Of a stretch of DNA of 64,000 nt, positions 25,547 to 36,962 are shown in pieces; position 1 is the first letter of the stretch; each line of letters begins with the position of its first letter. The stretch comes from Nocardiopsis sp. NRRL B-16309 (GTDB lineage Bacteria > Actinomycetota > Actinomycetes > Streptosporangiales > Streptosporangiaceae): NCBI RefSeq assembly GCF_001279585.1, contig NZ_LGEC01000016.1:310001-374000 (forward strand). The letters are read 5' to 3'. A program made the translations under genes and the position numbers. The notes under the pieces are model-generated. The model ran no database searches and was not told where the DNA came from. It worked only from the letters and a program-made list of their open reading frames with translations.

Positions 25547-25590
25547 TAGCCGGAAGGCCGTGACCCTGGGGCCCTAGCCGGAAGGCCGTG
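25547..25590. repeat. 16-bp direct repeat in a degenerate repeat tract
   Basis: TAGCCGGAAGGCCGTG occurs at 25547-25562 and again at 25575-25590. Degenerate copies of GCCGGAAGGC recur through 25400-25600 (for example near 25439). The tract lies between the DM13 gene and the secA terminator and holds no gene I can support. Confidence 0.7.
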
Positions 25591-25623
25591 GGCAGTCGTG
25601 GCCGGGGACGGCGGCCGAGCGAC

Positions 25624-25667
25624 AGACGGGGGGCGACCCGCGCGGACGCGCGGGTCGCCCCCCGTCT
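25624..25667. terminator. Perfect 21-bp stem terminator shared by DM13 and secA genes
   Basis: Two 21-base arms (25624-25644 and 25647-25667) are exact inverted complements around a two-base GA centre. The hairpin ends 16 bases before the secA stop codon and lies downstream of the convergent DM13 gene, so it can end both transcripts. There is no U-tract. Confidence 0.85.
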
Positions 25668-25682
25668 CGGTTCCGGTGCCGG

Positions 25683-28577
<2,895 letters not shown>

Positions 28578-29048
28578 TTCCTATGCGCTCCTCGGAGATC
28601 GCGTTTGGCTCCACGCACGTGGAGTTCAGATCTAGGCCCGCGGACCGCTTCCCGTGGCCGTGAAGGACGGCGGGGGTTCCTGGGCCCTCGGGCCTACATC
28701 CTAGAGGAACCGAGCCGCAAGCCCGGCCCGCTCTCGGGTGGGGCCCTCTCGCCTGGTCACTGTCGGCACGCGCCACCAAGTGAACGATCGGGGACGTCCC
28801 GGATGTTCCCCGCCCCACAGACCTGCCCGCCCCTACCGCCCTCGGCCCGGGCGTCGCGGGAGGCGCCTCGGGATATTTGCGCGTGGAGGCGGGAAAGGGC
28901 GCGGCAGTGGGTAGTTCACCCGTAGGGGCGACCGCGCCGCGGGGCACCCGGCGCACCGCCGGAGGACTCCGCCGCCGCCCCGGAAGGTCACGACGGTGAC
29001 CGGCCGTCGCGACAGCGCAACGTGGACGTGTTCCCGGGAGGGATCACC
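28578..29048. other. Divergent promoter region between secA and a membrane-protein gene
   Basis: No gene is supported. On the secA side a TAGGAT -10-like hexamer lies at 28698-28703 (minus strand) without a consensus -35. The other half is GC-rich and carries the ribosome binding site of the plus-strand gene (GGGAGGG before 29049). Confidence 0.5.
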
Positions 29049-29537
29049 ATGCGAACGAGCCTGAACCGCGAGGAAGCCACGAGGCAACCGCCCCGGAGTG
29101 GTGGACCGCGCACGCCGTTGGAGGCCATCGAACACGTGGTGGAGCGGCTGCACCGCACGCCCGACCATCCGATGGAGCAGGGCGATCCCGGGCAGGCCTG
29201 GGAGCGTCACCTGCCGGACGACGAGGAGAAGTACGGCCGGATCCGCGGATTCCAGCGCCAGGGCGGCAACCTGGCCCCGACCAACACCCACCGGGGGCGC
29301 CTGCCCTCCTGGGTCGCGGTGGCGCTGGCCCTCGGCGGGTTCGTCTCGGGCGGCGTGGCGATCGTCATGGGCGGCCAGGTCGTCCTCCTGGTCATCGCCG
29401 CCGTGCTGATCGTCGCGGCCGCGGTGGTCGCCATGGCCTTCGACATCCTGGGCGACGTGGTGCTCGACCCGCCGCGGGTGGAACCGGAGGAGCGGCACGA
29501 CACCCCGCTGCACCGGATCAAGAAGCAGGAGTCCTAG
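29049..29537 (+). CDS. Small two-helix membrane protein (HGxxPAAW-like)
   Basis: The 162-residue protein has a polar N-terminal half and two membrane segments (SWVAVALALGGFVSGGVAIV and VVLLVIAAVLIVAAAVVAMA), then a short charged tail. The NTHRGRLPSWVAVAL stretch resembles the HGxxPAAWTAV signature of a small actinobacterial membrane-protein family of unknown role, with the first His shifted. ATG at 29049 has GGGAGGG seven bases upstream. It is divergent from secA and convergent with hpf. Confidence 0.75.
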   Translation: MRTSLNREEATRQPPRSGGPRTPLEAIEHVVERLHRTPDHPMEQGDPGQAWERHLPDDEEKYGRIRGFQRQGGNLAPTNTHRGRLPSWVAVALALGGFVSGGVAIVMGGQVVLLVIAAVLIVAAAVVAMAFDILGDVVLDPPRVEPEERHDTPLHRIKKQES

Positions 29538-29611
29538 GGCTTCCCGGGACTTCCCGGAATCGCCTCTTGCCTCGGGGCTTCCGGGAGTCGCCACAGGAGC
29601 TCGCGGAACGC

Positions 29612-29647
29612 GGCCGCGCCCGCCGGAACCAACCGGCGGGCGCGGCC
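29612..29647. terminator. Bidirectional terminator between membrane-protein gene and hpf
   Basis: GGCCGCGCCCGCCGG and CCGGCGGGCGCGGCC form a perfect 15-bp stem with the six-base loop AACCAA. It sits between two convergent genes, 75 bases past one stop and 40 past the other. Confidence 0.85.
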
Positions 29648-29686
29648 CTCGTGCGTGGTGCTCGGGGGCGGTCCCCCGCACCGGCC

Positions 29687-30361
29687 TCAGTCCACGAGTC
29701 GAAGGACTCCGTAGTTGAAGCCCTTGCGGCGGTAGACCACGCTCGGGGCGTCCTTCACTTCGTCGTGGAAGAGGTAGAAGTCGTGTCCGACGAGTTCCAT
29801 CTCCATCAGCGCCTGGTCGATGCTCATCGGCTTGGCCCGGTGGAACTTCTCCCGCACGATGACGGGGACGTCCCCCTGGGTGTCCAGCTCGACGAACTCG
29901 TCGGAGAAGCGGCCGTCCACCGCGGCGCCGTCGATCTCGTCCTCCTGGGATCGCTGCGCGGGAGGCGTCCGAGGTGCGGCGGAGGGACTCGTCGAGGGCA
30001 GTTCTCCGGGGAGGCTCGCGGTGGCGGCCGCGACGGAGACGGGTGTCCGGTTGCCGCGGTGCACCTTGCGCCGGTCCGCGGACTTGCGAAGTCGGGCCTC
30101 GATCTTGTCGATCGCCAGGTCGAGGGCGCCGTGCCGGTCTGAGGACGCCGCCTCGCTCCGGATGACGGGCCCGTTGGAGTGGATGGTCAGCTCAACCCGC
30201 TCGCGAACGTCGGCGAGCTTGGGGTTGCGCTCCGAGGACACCTCCACATCGATGGTCATGCCCTTCTTCTCCCACTTGGAGAGCCTCTCGAGCTTGTTCT
30301 CGACGTGCTGTCGGAACTTCTCGTTCACACCGGTGCGTCGACCCTTGACGATGATGTCCAT
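29687..30361 (-). CDS. hpf: Ribosome hibernation promoting factor, long form
   Basis: The 224-residue protein has the N-terminal S30AE domain (MDIIVKGRRTGVNEKFRQHV, KLERLSKWEKKGMTIDVEVS), a variable Pro/Ser/Ala linker (about 110-160) and the C-terminal dimerisation domain (VREKFHRAKPMSIDQALMEM, YLFHDEVKDAPSVVYRRKGF). The long form dimerises 70S ribosomes into inactive 100S particles under starvation. It follows an unusually long leader (30362-31162). Confidence 0.96.
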   Translation of the reverse strand: MDIIVKGRRTGVNEKFRQHVENKLERLSKWEKKGMTIDVEVSSERNPKLADVRERVELTIHSNGPVIRSEAASSDRHGALDLAIDKIEARLRKSADRRKVHRGNRTPVSVAAATASLPGELPSTSPSAAPRTPPAQRSQEDEIDGAAVDGRFSDEFVELDTQGDVPVIVREKFHRAKPMSIDQALMEMELVGHDFYLFHDEVKDAPSVVYRRKGFNYGVLRLVD

Positions 30362-30743
30362 AGGACCCCCTTCATCGCGTGACCGCCGGGAAGGCGACGG
30401 CCAGGCTGGTTCTGCATACCTCCCGCCATGGGGGACGGAAGGAGTTTCGCGCTCTAGCCCCCTTCCGCGGGCGGTCCGGTCAGGCCCGGCCCTCGACTCG
30501 CTTGGATGTGCGTATACCCATCAGAGGCAGGCTCCTCACGCGCACCACCAGTGCGATTCGTGGGGCCCTCCCCCAGGGGAAGCAGGACGTGTGCCGCCGG
30601 CAGGACGACGTGACACTCGGTGACGGGTCGTCGCCGGCCGAAGGGCTCGGCGGCGGGAGGGGCGATGAGGCGCGACGCGGGCGCGTAGGCGCGGGGCACT
30701 GGTGGGAATCCGGGGCTCCGACGCGCACCGGGCGCCGCCCCGT

Positions 30744-30769
30744 GGGACCCGCCGATGACGGCGGGTCCC
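30744..30769. other. Perfect 11-bp stem hairpin in the hpf leader
   Basis: GGGACCCGCCG and CGGCGGGTCCC pair perfectly around the tetraloop ATGA. No T-run follows on either strand. It lies about 380 bases upstream of hpf and could be a terminator, an attenuator element or a processing site. Confidence 0.55.
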
Positions 30770-30915
30770 CCAGCGATGGCATGCCACCCGTCCGGCCGAC
30801 CTGGTCTTCGTCCCCACATCCGCCTGCTGAGAGTGTCGCCGCTCTTGTACGCGACTACTGCTCTTCTCCCTGTCATGAGGGACATCGGGACCCTCCGCGG
30901 GGCAGGGCTTACCTC

Positions 30916-30953
30916 TAAGGCGCACCGTGATCGGTCGACGAAAAGTCGCCTTA
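30916..30953 (-). other. Candidate three-way-junction RNA in the hpf leader
   Basis: On the minus strand TAAGGCG pairs with CGCCTTA at the outside. Inside, CGAC-TTTTC-GTCG and ACCG-ATCA-CGGT form two hairpins. The three helices are contiguous, giving a compact junction. It matches no riboswitch class that I recognise. Confidence 0.4.
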
Positions 30954-31162
30954 CGTGGGCCGTTTCGCCTGCGCCTGGCATCGGCTTGCCGAAGTCGCTC
31001 CCCGGTATCCCCAGGGGCGATGAAACTCCGACGCAACCACGGACCCGGACGGGTGCCATACCTGGACCGTAACCTGTCCTGGCGCGTCTGTCAGGTAGCG
31101 ATCACCCCCTCAACCCCCCGACAACCCCCGCAAACCCCCACGAGCACTGACTTTTCACCTGT

Positions 31163-31888
31163 TCACGAGGGTTCGTAAAACCTTGGTGACCGCTCTGCGC
31201 CCTGCGCGGACAGGTGGGGCGGCAGGCGCTCGGCGAGGACCACCGCGCCCATCACGCGGATGCCCTCGGCCCGCAGCGCACGGGTCGCCTCCGCCACCGT
31301 GGCGCCGGTGGTGAGGACGTCGTCCACCACCACCGCCCGGCTCCCGCTCCGCCCGGCCGCAGCCCCCGCCGCGGTGAGGACCCCGTGCCGGTTCGCCCTC
31401 CGGTCGGCCCGGCCGAGCCCCACCTGGCGACGGACCCGGTGGCGGTAGCGCAGGAGTTCGGCGACCCGGCCCGCGGAGTCCCCGCCCGCAGCCGCCGCGC
31501 AGGCGTAGGCCAGGCGGGCGACCGGCCCTCGGGGCGGACCGCGTCCGGGCACGGGCACGAGCAGGGTGTCGGGACCGGCCCACCCGGCGGCGGCGTAGGC
31601 GGCGGCCACCCGCGCTCCGAGGGGCGCGGCCAGGTCGTCCGTCCCCTGTTCCTTGAAGGCCAGCAGGACACGGCGGTCCAGCCCGGCGTAGGGCCCCGCC
31701 GTCCAGACCGGCGGGCACCCCGGCCGGGAGCGGCAGCGCACCGGCCGACGGTCGAGCCGGGCCAGGCAGGCGCCGCACAGCGGCCCGGAAGGGGCCCGGC
31801 ACCCGGCGCAGGTGAGCGGGAGCAGGAGGTCGAGCACGGCGGCGAGCAGGCTGCGCAGAGCCCGCACCAGGGAGTTCGCGAAGGACAT
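31163..31888 (-). CDS. comF: ComF-family phosphoribosyltransferase-like protein
   Basis: The 241-residue protein starts with a cysteine-rich element (LPLTCAGCRAPSGPLCGACL) typical of ComF zinc binding, then a PRTase-type domain ending in the PRPP loop AVVVDDVLTTGATVAEATRAL. ComF acts in DNA uptake in transformable bacteria; in actinobacteria the role is unknown. It lies between lpqB and hpf, the conserved order mtrA-mtrB-lpqB-comF-hpf-secA. Confidence 0.9.
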   Translation of the reverse strand: MSFANSLVRALRSLLAAVLDLLLPLTCAGCRAPSGPLCGACLARLDRRPVRCRSRPGCPPVWTAGPYAGLDRRVLLAFKEQGTDDLAAPLGARVAAAYAAAGWAGPDTLLVPVPGRGPPRGPVARLAYACAAAAGGDSAGRVAELLRYRHRVRRQVGLGRADRRANRHGVLTAAGAAAGRSGSRAVVVDDVLTTGATVAEATRALRAEGIRVMGAVVLAERLPPHLSAQGAERSPRFYEPS

Positions 31889-32083
31889 ACGTCAAGGATC
31901 GGCGGCGTCGGGGCCGTCCGCCAGCCCCGATCCACGCCTGTGGACAACCTCCCGCCGGGCACCCGAAAGCGCCCCCCAATCGGCCGTCCCCGCGCGCGGG
32001 CCCGAAGACCACTGCCGCGCCGCACACCGGTCACCCAGCCCGCCCGAAGCCGCGCCCGCTCCCTGTCGGCGGGCGTGGCCCGG

Positions 32084-34012
32084 CTAGCCGGGGAAGGTGG
32101 GCGAGCCGCCCTCCACGATGTTCTCCCAGTTGAGGCGGTCCGTGGTGATCCAGATGTTGCCGTCGTCGGATCCGGCGACCAGCGGCTGCCCCGGGGCGCC
32201 GGAGATGTTCACCATGCCCGGTACCGGCGTTCCCGCGCTCGACGCCGGGGTCCCGCCGTCCAGCGAGACCAGGAACGCCTGGCTGGTACCGCCCTCGCGG
32301 TTGCCCAGCACGGCCAGCTGGTCGCTGGAGCGCCAGGTGATATCGGTGACCTCGTCCAGCTCGCGGCCGAGCGTGAGGAACGAACCGACCGACACCCGGC
32401 CGTCGCTGTCCGAGACCACCCGGCCCACCTGGAGCGAGGTCTCACCGTCGACCTCCGTCACCACGGCGGCACGGGTGCCGTCGCGCGAGATCTGGAAGTC
32501 CAGCAGCGACCGGTCCCGCAGGTCCGAGATGTCCACGCCCACCACCTCGTCGCCGCCGCGCAGCAGCCACAGGTCGGTCGACCCCGGCTCCGGCGCGGGG
32601 CCGGAGTCGGCCGGCTCGTCCTCGGCGGGCTCGTCCTCGGCGGCGGACTCCTCCTCCGGGTCCTCCTCGGGCTCACTCGTCTGCTCGGTCACCCACAGGT
32701 CGCCGTTGACGTCCCAGGACACCGACGTGAAGGCCCCGTCCGAGAGGACCTCCGTCACCTCGGCTCCAGGGCTGGCCAGGGACGTGACGACATCGTCGCC
32801 GCCCACGGGGATGCCCGCGATCGTGGTCTCGTCCACCGAGACGGCGAACCGCTCCAACTGCACGTCGCCCGCGCCCAGCGGGCCCGGCACGCGCTCGGCG
32901 TCGCCGATCGTGTCGGCCCCCCAGTCGGCCGCCGACCACAGCTGGCCCTCGTGCGTGAAGTACGCGCGGATCCCGGCGGAGATCGCGCTGGGACTCACGC
33001 CCGACCAGAAGTCGCTGGCCGGACGCGGCCGGTCGTTGCTGTCGCTGTCGGCGTTGGGGAAGGGCACCTCGTCGCCGTTGACGACCAGCGTGAACGCCTC
33101 GATCTCCGGCAGTTGGCGCAGCGTCCAGGCGATCTGCGCGCCCATCTCGAACTCGTCGACCTGGCCGACTCCGTCAATCCTGACGATCGCCGTCTCGTCG
33201 TCGATCTCCACGTCGGCCGCGACCCCCTCGGGGAAGGCCGAGTCGACCGCCGGCGCCAGCCAGTCCGTGGGGCCCTCGACGAGCTTGTCAAGCAGCCGCT
33301 CGGCCAGCGCGTCGTTGCTCACGGGCAGGTACACCGGGTCCGGGACCAGGGCGGTGCCCTCCGGGTTGAAGTAGTAGAGGCTGAACGGCCGGTGGGTGCG
33401 CTCCACGTCGAGCTTGCTGAGGACCAGTTCATCCGGCATGTCCTGGATGCGCCACTCGCCCTCGGGGTCGCCCTCCTCGCGGGCGAGTTCGAAGGGCACT
33501 TCGAGCAGGTGGCCGGGGTCGCTCTGGATGTACTTACCGGTGTCGTCGATGGTGGCCGCCAGTGTGCTGCGCATGTGCACCGTGGCGGTGAGGCCGTCGG
33601 CGCTGACCTCCGTGTCGAGGCCGACCGCGTCGAGATCGGCGAAGACCCGCACCGAGCCGTCGGGGGACCACTCGTCTCTCAGCCCCGGGAACATGTAGCT
33701 CCGGGCGGCCTTGTGGTCCTCCTCGAAACTGCCCATGTCCTTGAGGAAGCCGTTGACCAGGCCCTCCGGCCCGACGCCTTCCTGCGGTCCGGCCGGCAGC
33801 AGGCGCACATACCCGCCGTAGGGGTCACTGGGGGTGTCGCCGCCGTCGCCCGGAACGACCGGCCCGGTCATCGGCACGGTCGCGCAGGCCGCCATCGCGA
33901 CACAGGCCACAGAGGCGGCGGCGAGGGCGCGCAGGGCGCGGGCCGCCCGGGACGTGCCGACCCCGCGGAACGCGCGGGCGGTGCGGGCGGTGCGGGCCAG
34001 AGGTGCGCTCAC
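32084..34012 (-). CDS. lpqB: Lipoprotein LpqB
   Basis: The 642-residue protein has a long N-terminal basic region, a signal sequence and the lipobox MAAC. GerMN-like sequence follows (DDETAIVRIDGVGQ, ATVPMTGPVVPGDG near the start), then a beta-propeller-like C-terminal half with acidic Glu/Pro-rich insert (about residues 445-480). LpqB modulates the MtrAB system by contacting the MtrB sensor domain. Its GTG start overlaps the mtrB stop (GTGA), indicating coupling. Confidence 0.94.
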   Translation of the reverse strand: MSAPLARTARTARAFRGVGTSRAARALRALAAASVACVAMAACATVPMTGPVVPGDGGDTPSDPYGGYVRLLPAGPQEGVGPEGLVNGFLKDMGSFEEDHKAARSYMFPGLRDEWSPDGSVRVFADLDAVGLDTEVSADGLTATVHMRSTLAATIDDTGKYIQSDPGHLLEVPFELAREEGDPEGEWRIQDMPDELVLSKLDVERTHRPFSLYYFNPEGTALVPDPVYLPVSNDALAERLLDKLVEGPTDWLAPAVDSAFPEGVAADVEIDDETAIVRIDGVGQVDEFEMGAQIAWTLRQLPEIEAFTLVVNGDEVPFPNADSDSNDRPRPASDFWSGVSPSAISAGIRAYFTHEGQLWSAADWGADTIGDAERVPGPLGAGDVQLERFAVSVDETTIAGIPVGGDDVVTSLASPGAEVTEVLSDGAFTSVSWDVNGDLWVTEQTSEPEEDPEEESAAEDEPAEDEPADSGPAPEPGSTDLWLLRGGDEVVGVDISDLRDRSLLDFQISRDGTRAAVVTEVDGETSLQVGRVVSDSDGRVSVGSFLTLGRELDEVTDITWRSSDQLAVLGNREGGTSQAFLVSLDGGTPASSAGTPVPGMVNISGAPGQPLVAGSDDGNIWITTDRLNWENIVEGGSPTFPG

Positions 34013-35835
34013 GCGTCCTCCTCCTGTCGCTCGGCGGTTCCGTTCCCGTTCCTCGCCGCCGGTCCCCCGTTGACGGCCTGCTCGCCCCTGTCGGGCCGCT
34101 CGGACTTGTCGGTCTTGTCAGTCTTGTCGCCGAAGGCGTAGTTGCGCCCCAGGGCGATCTCGGGAGGGACCAGCGGCAGCGGGGACCCCCGCAGCTCGGC
34201 CCCGGCCCTGCGCGGCAGCGACAGCCGGAACTGCGATCCCTGGCCGGGCTGCCCCCACGCCTGGAGCCAGCCGCCGTGCAGCTGCGCGTCCTCCTTGGCG
34301 ATGGACAGACCCAGGCCCGTGCCGCCGGTGGTGCGCACGCGCGCGGGGTCGGCCCGCCAGAAGCGGTCGAAGCACAGGTGCTCCTCCCCCTCCTTCAGCC
34401 CCACACCGTAGTCGCGCACGGCCACCGCGACCGAGTCCCGGTCGCCCGCGGCCGCCACCACGACGTCGCGGCCCTCGCTGTGCTCGATGGCGTTGACGAC
34501 CAGGTTGCGCAGGATCCGGTTGATCCGGCGCGCGTCGAACTCGGCCACGCACGGCTCCGTGGGGAGCCGGAGGACGACCTTGATGCCCCGGCGCTCGGCG
34601 ATCTGCTCGGCGTCGCCCACCGCCTTCATGACGGAGTCGCGCACGTCCACCGAGTCGATGCCCAGGGTCGCCGCTCCCGCGTCGTGGCGGCTGATCTCCA
34701 GCAGGTCGGTGAGCAGTTCCTCGAACCGTTCCACCTGGCTCTGCAGCAGCTCCACGGGACGGCGCTGGGTCGGGTCGAGGTCGTCGCGGTCGTCGTAGAG
34801 GACGTCGCTGGCCATCTTGATGGTGGTCAGCGGGGTCCGCAGCTCGTGGGAGACGTCGGAGACGAACTGGCGCTGGAGCTTGGACAGCTCCTCCAGCTCC
34901 TGGATCTTCTCCTGGAGGTTGCCCGCCATGTCGTTGAACGAGACCGCCAGCCGGGCGAGGTCGTCCTCGCCCTGCACGGTCATGCGCTCGGTGAGGTCGC
35001 CCTTGGCGAGCCGCTCGGCGGAGCGCGCGGCCGAGCGGACCGGGCTCACCACCTGCCGGGTGATGACGAACGCGATCAGGCCCAGCAGGATGACCAGCAG
35101 CACCCCGACGAGTCCGACCGTGCGCTGCACGAGGTCGAGGATCTCCTGCTCGTGCTGGAGCGGGAAGATGTAGTAGAGCTCGTAGGCGTGCGTGAGCTCG
35201 GCGCCCACCACCAGCGCGGGCTCGGCCGAGCCGTCCGCCTCGATCCGGGTGTAGGTGTGGTACTGCTGCTCCGGCTCCTCGGACTGGCGGATCTGATCGA
35301 TGAGGCGTTCGGGGATGCTCTCCTCGACGCTCTCGGCGTCGACGGTCGCCCAGCCCCGCTCGTCGCTCCCCCACGGCAGGATGACCACGCCGTACAGGCC
35401 CGTCTCACCGCTGCGGCTGGTCAGCTCGCTCGCGATGTTGTTCAGGAGCCGGTCGCGGTCCCCGGTCTCGTTCTCCTGTAGCTCGGCCAGGGCGTAGTTG
35501 AGCCCGGCCCGGTGGTCGTTGACCGCCGAGTCGATCTTGGCGTCGAGCAGCCCGCCCCGCACCTGGGAGACGAGCACGTAGCCCAGACCGGCGATGACCA
35601 GTATGGACAGCACCAGGGTGGTGGAGATGACCCTCAGGTGCAGTGACCGGCGCCAGTTGGTCTGGACGCCGCGGACCAGGGCCCGGGCGGCGCGCTGCGC
35701 GAAGAGGTAGGCCCTGGTCAGACCGGAACCGGAGTCGTCGCGGTCCTTTCCGGAGCCGAGCGTGCCTGAGGGCGGGTCGGTCCGCTCCCCTTCGGAGTCG
35801 GCCCCCCGGTGCTCCTCGGGTGCGGCTGCTGTCAT
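34009..35835 (-). CDS. mtrB: Sensor histidine kinase MtrB
   Basis: The 608-residue kinase has an N-terminal membrane segment (VISTTLVLSILVIAGLGYVL), an extracellular sensor region, a second membrane segment (LVGVLLVILLGLIAFVI), HAMP, the phospho-accepting histidine in FVSDVSHELRTPLTTI, and an ATPase domain with N-box (NLVVNAIEHSEG), DYGVGL and TGGTGLGLSIA. It phosphorylates MtrA and controls cell-wall and division genes. ATG at 35835 avoids overlap with mtrA; a frame extends back to 35880. Confidence 0.95.
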   Translation of the reverse strand: MTAAAPEEHRGADSEGERTDPPSGTLGSGKDRDDSGSGLTRAYLFAQRAARALVRGVQTNWRRSLHLRVISTTLVLSILVIAGLGYVLVSQVRGGLLDAKIDSAVNDHRAGLNYALAELQENETGDRDRLLNNIASELTSRSGETGLYGVVILPWGSDERGWATVDAESVEESIPERLIDQIRQSEEPEQQYHTYTRIEADGSAEPALVVGAELTHAYELYYIFPLQHEQEILDLVQRTVGLVGVLLVILLGLIAFVITRQVVSPVRSAARSAERLAKGDLTERMTVQGEDDLARLAVSFNDMAGNLQEKIQELEELSKLQRQFVSDVSHELRTPLTTIKMASDVLYDDRDDLDPTQRRPVELLQSQVERFEELLTDLLEISRHDAGAATLGIDSVDVRDSVMKAVGDAEQIAERRGIKVVLRLPTEPCVAEFDARRINRILRNLVVNAIEHSEGRDVVVAAAGDRDSVAVAVRDYGVGLKEGEEHLCFDRFWRADPARVRTTGGTGLGLSIAKEDAQLHGGWLQAWGQPGQGSQFRLSLPRRAGAELRGSPLPLVPPEIALGRNYAFGDKTDKTDKSERPDRGEQAVNGGPAARNGNGTAERQEEDA

Positions 35836-35851
35836 CGACCTGAACCGTGGG

Positions 35852-36544
35852 TCAGGCGGTCCCGGCCTTGTAGCCGACACCGCGGACTGTCACGACGACC
35901 TCGGGGTGTTCCGGGTCCTTCTCGATCTTGGCGCGCAACCGCTGCACGTGGACGTTGACCAGGCGGGTGTCGGCGGCGTGCCGGTAGCCCCAGACCTGCT
36001 CCAGCAGGACCTCGCGGGTGAAGACCTGGCGCGGCTTGCGGGCCAGTGCGACGAGGAGGTCGAACTCCAGCGGGGTGAGGCTGATCTGCTCGCCGTCGCG
36101 GCGCACGGCGTGCCCCGCGACGTCGATGGTGATGTCGCCGATCTGCAGGACCTCGGGAGCGGGCTCCTCGGTCCGGCGCAGGCGCACGCGGACGCGCGCC
36201 ACGAGCTCCTTGGGCTTGAACGGCTTGACGATGTAGTCGTCGGCGCCGGACTCCAGGCCGAGGACGACATCGATGGTGTCGGTCTTGGCGGTCAGCATGA
36301 CGACGGGCACGCCGGACTCGGCGCGGATCTGTCGGCACACGTCGATACCGTCGGCACCGGGCAGCATCAGGTCCAGGAGTACCAGATCGGGCTTGGTCTC
36401 GCGGAAGGCTTCCAGGGCCTTGTCGCCGTCATGCACGAACGAGGGCTCGAACCCCTCGCCCCGCAGAACGATGCCCAGCATCTCGGCGAGGGCGAGGTCA
36501 TCGTCGACAACCAGTACACGTCCCTTCATCGGCGTATCCGGCAC
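35852..36544 (-). CDS. mtrA: Response regulator MtrA
   Basis: The 230-residue OmpR/PhoB-type regulator has the acidic pocket VVDDD, the phosphorylated aspartate in LLDLMLPG (Asp58), switch residues and the K in MLTAKTD, and a C-terminal winged helix (LTPLEFDLLVALARKPRQVF). MtrA is the essential regulator of growth and division in actinobacteria. The start is GTG at 36544, giving a five-residue lead before MKGRVLVV; ATG at 36529 is possible. Confidence 0.96.
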   Translation of the reverse strand: MPDTPMKGRVLVVDDDLALAEMLGIVLRGEGFEPSFVHDGDKALEAFRETKPDLVLLDLMLPGADGIDVCRQIRAESGVPVVMLTAKTDTIDVVLGLESGADDYIVKPFKPKELVARVRVRLRRTEEPAPEVLQIGDITIDVAGHAVRRDGEQISLTPLEFDLLVALARKPRQVFTREVLLEQVWGYRHAADTRLVNVHVQRLRAKIEKDPEHPEVVVTVRGVGYKAGTA

Positions 36545-36962
36545 GCAGCGCGACCGCTTCGTGGGCGGGTCCCGCGGTGCCTACTCCTCTCTCCTGGAAC
36601 TGTCGAGCGTCTTGGTCATCCGGATCCTGCTCCCCGAGGCAGGGAAACCGAACGCGTTCCCCCAACCTTGCCACCTTTGGGCACCGTTGGGAGAGTGGTC
36701 GAAGGTGTTCGGCCCCCGTGGAGGCCGATGTCGGCCAACCGCGACGTCGGCGCTGGCCGCACGCGGTTCCGACACGTTCATGGATTCAGCCTGTTGGTAA
36801 CAGAAAGCATACAAAAGGAATGAAGTGCGTCGGTTGTACCGGTGTGAGCCGCGAACCCGCCAATAACCGAGGGAACCGGCCGGTAGGTTGGATTCCAGCA
36901 CGCCGAGAATCGCGCGAAGACGCTCGCGCAGCGTAACCGAACCTCACGGAGGGCGGGGCCAC
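36545..36962. other. Divergent region between mtrA and the repeat membrane-protein operon
   Basis: No gene is supported. An AT-richer patch at about 36788-36835 (TTGGTAACAGAAAGCATACA) stands out from the GC-rich background and may contain the promoter of the plus-strand operon. It includes a GTAAC sequence of the type bound by MtrA, but only a single clear copy. Confidence 0.45.

Larger units (their letters stand above)
30362..31162. other. 800-base region upstream of hpf, no gene recognised
   Basis: Open frames occur on both strands but their products are Arg/Pro/Gly-rich without a conserved feature, so I do not call a gene. Read on the minus strand toward hpf the segment folds into several local hairpins, listed separately (30744-30769 and 30916-30953), plus CGGCAAGCCG near 30983. 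The far end (31090-31150) is C-rich on the plus strand with CCCCC(N) repeats. A long structured 5' leader for hpf is the simplest reading. Confidence 0.45.

Noticed and set aside
30454..31059. 200-codon minus-strand frame in the hpf leader
   Set aside because: The product is Arg/Pro/Gly-rich without recognisable motifs or a good ribosome binding site, and hairpins cut across it. I could not support it as a gene.
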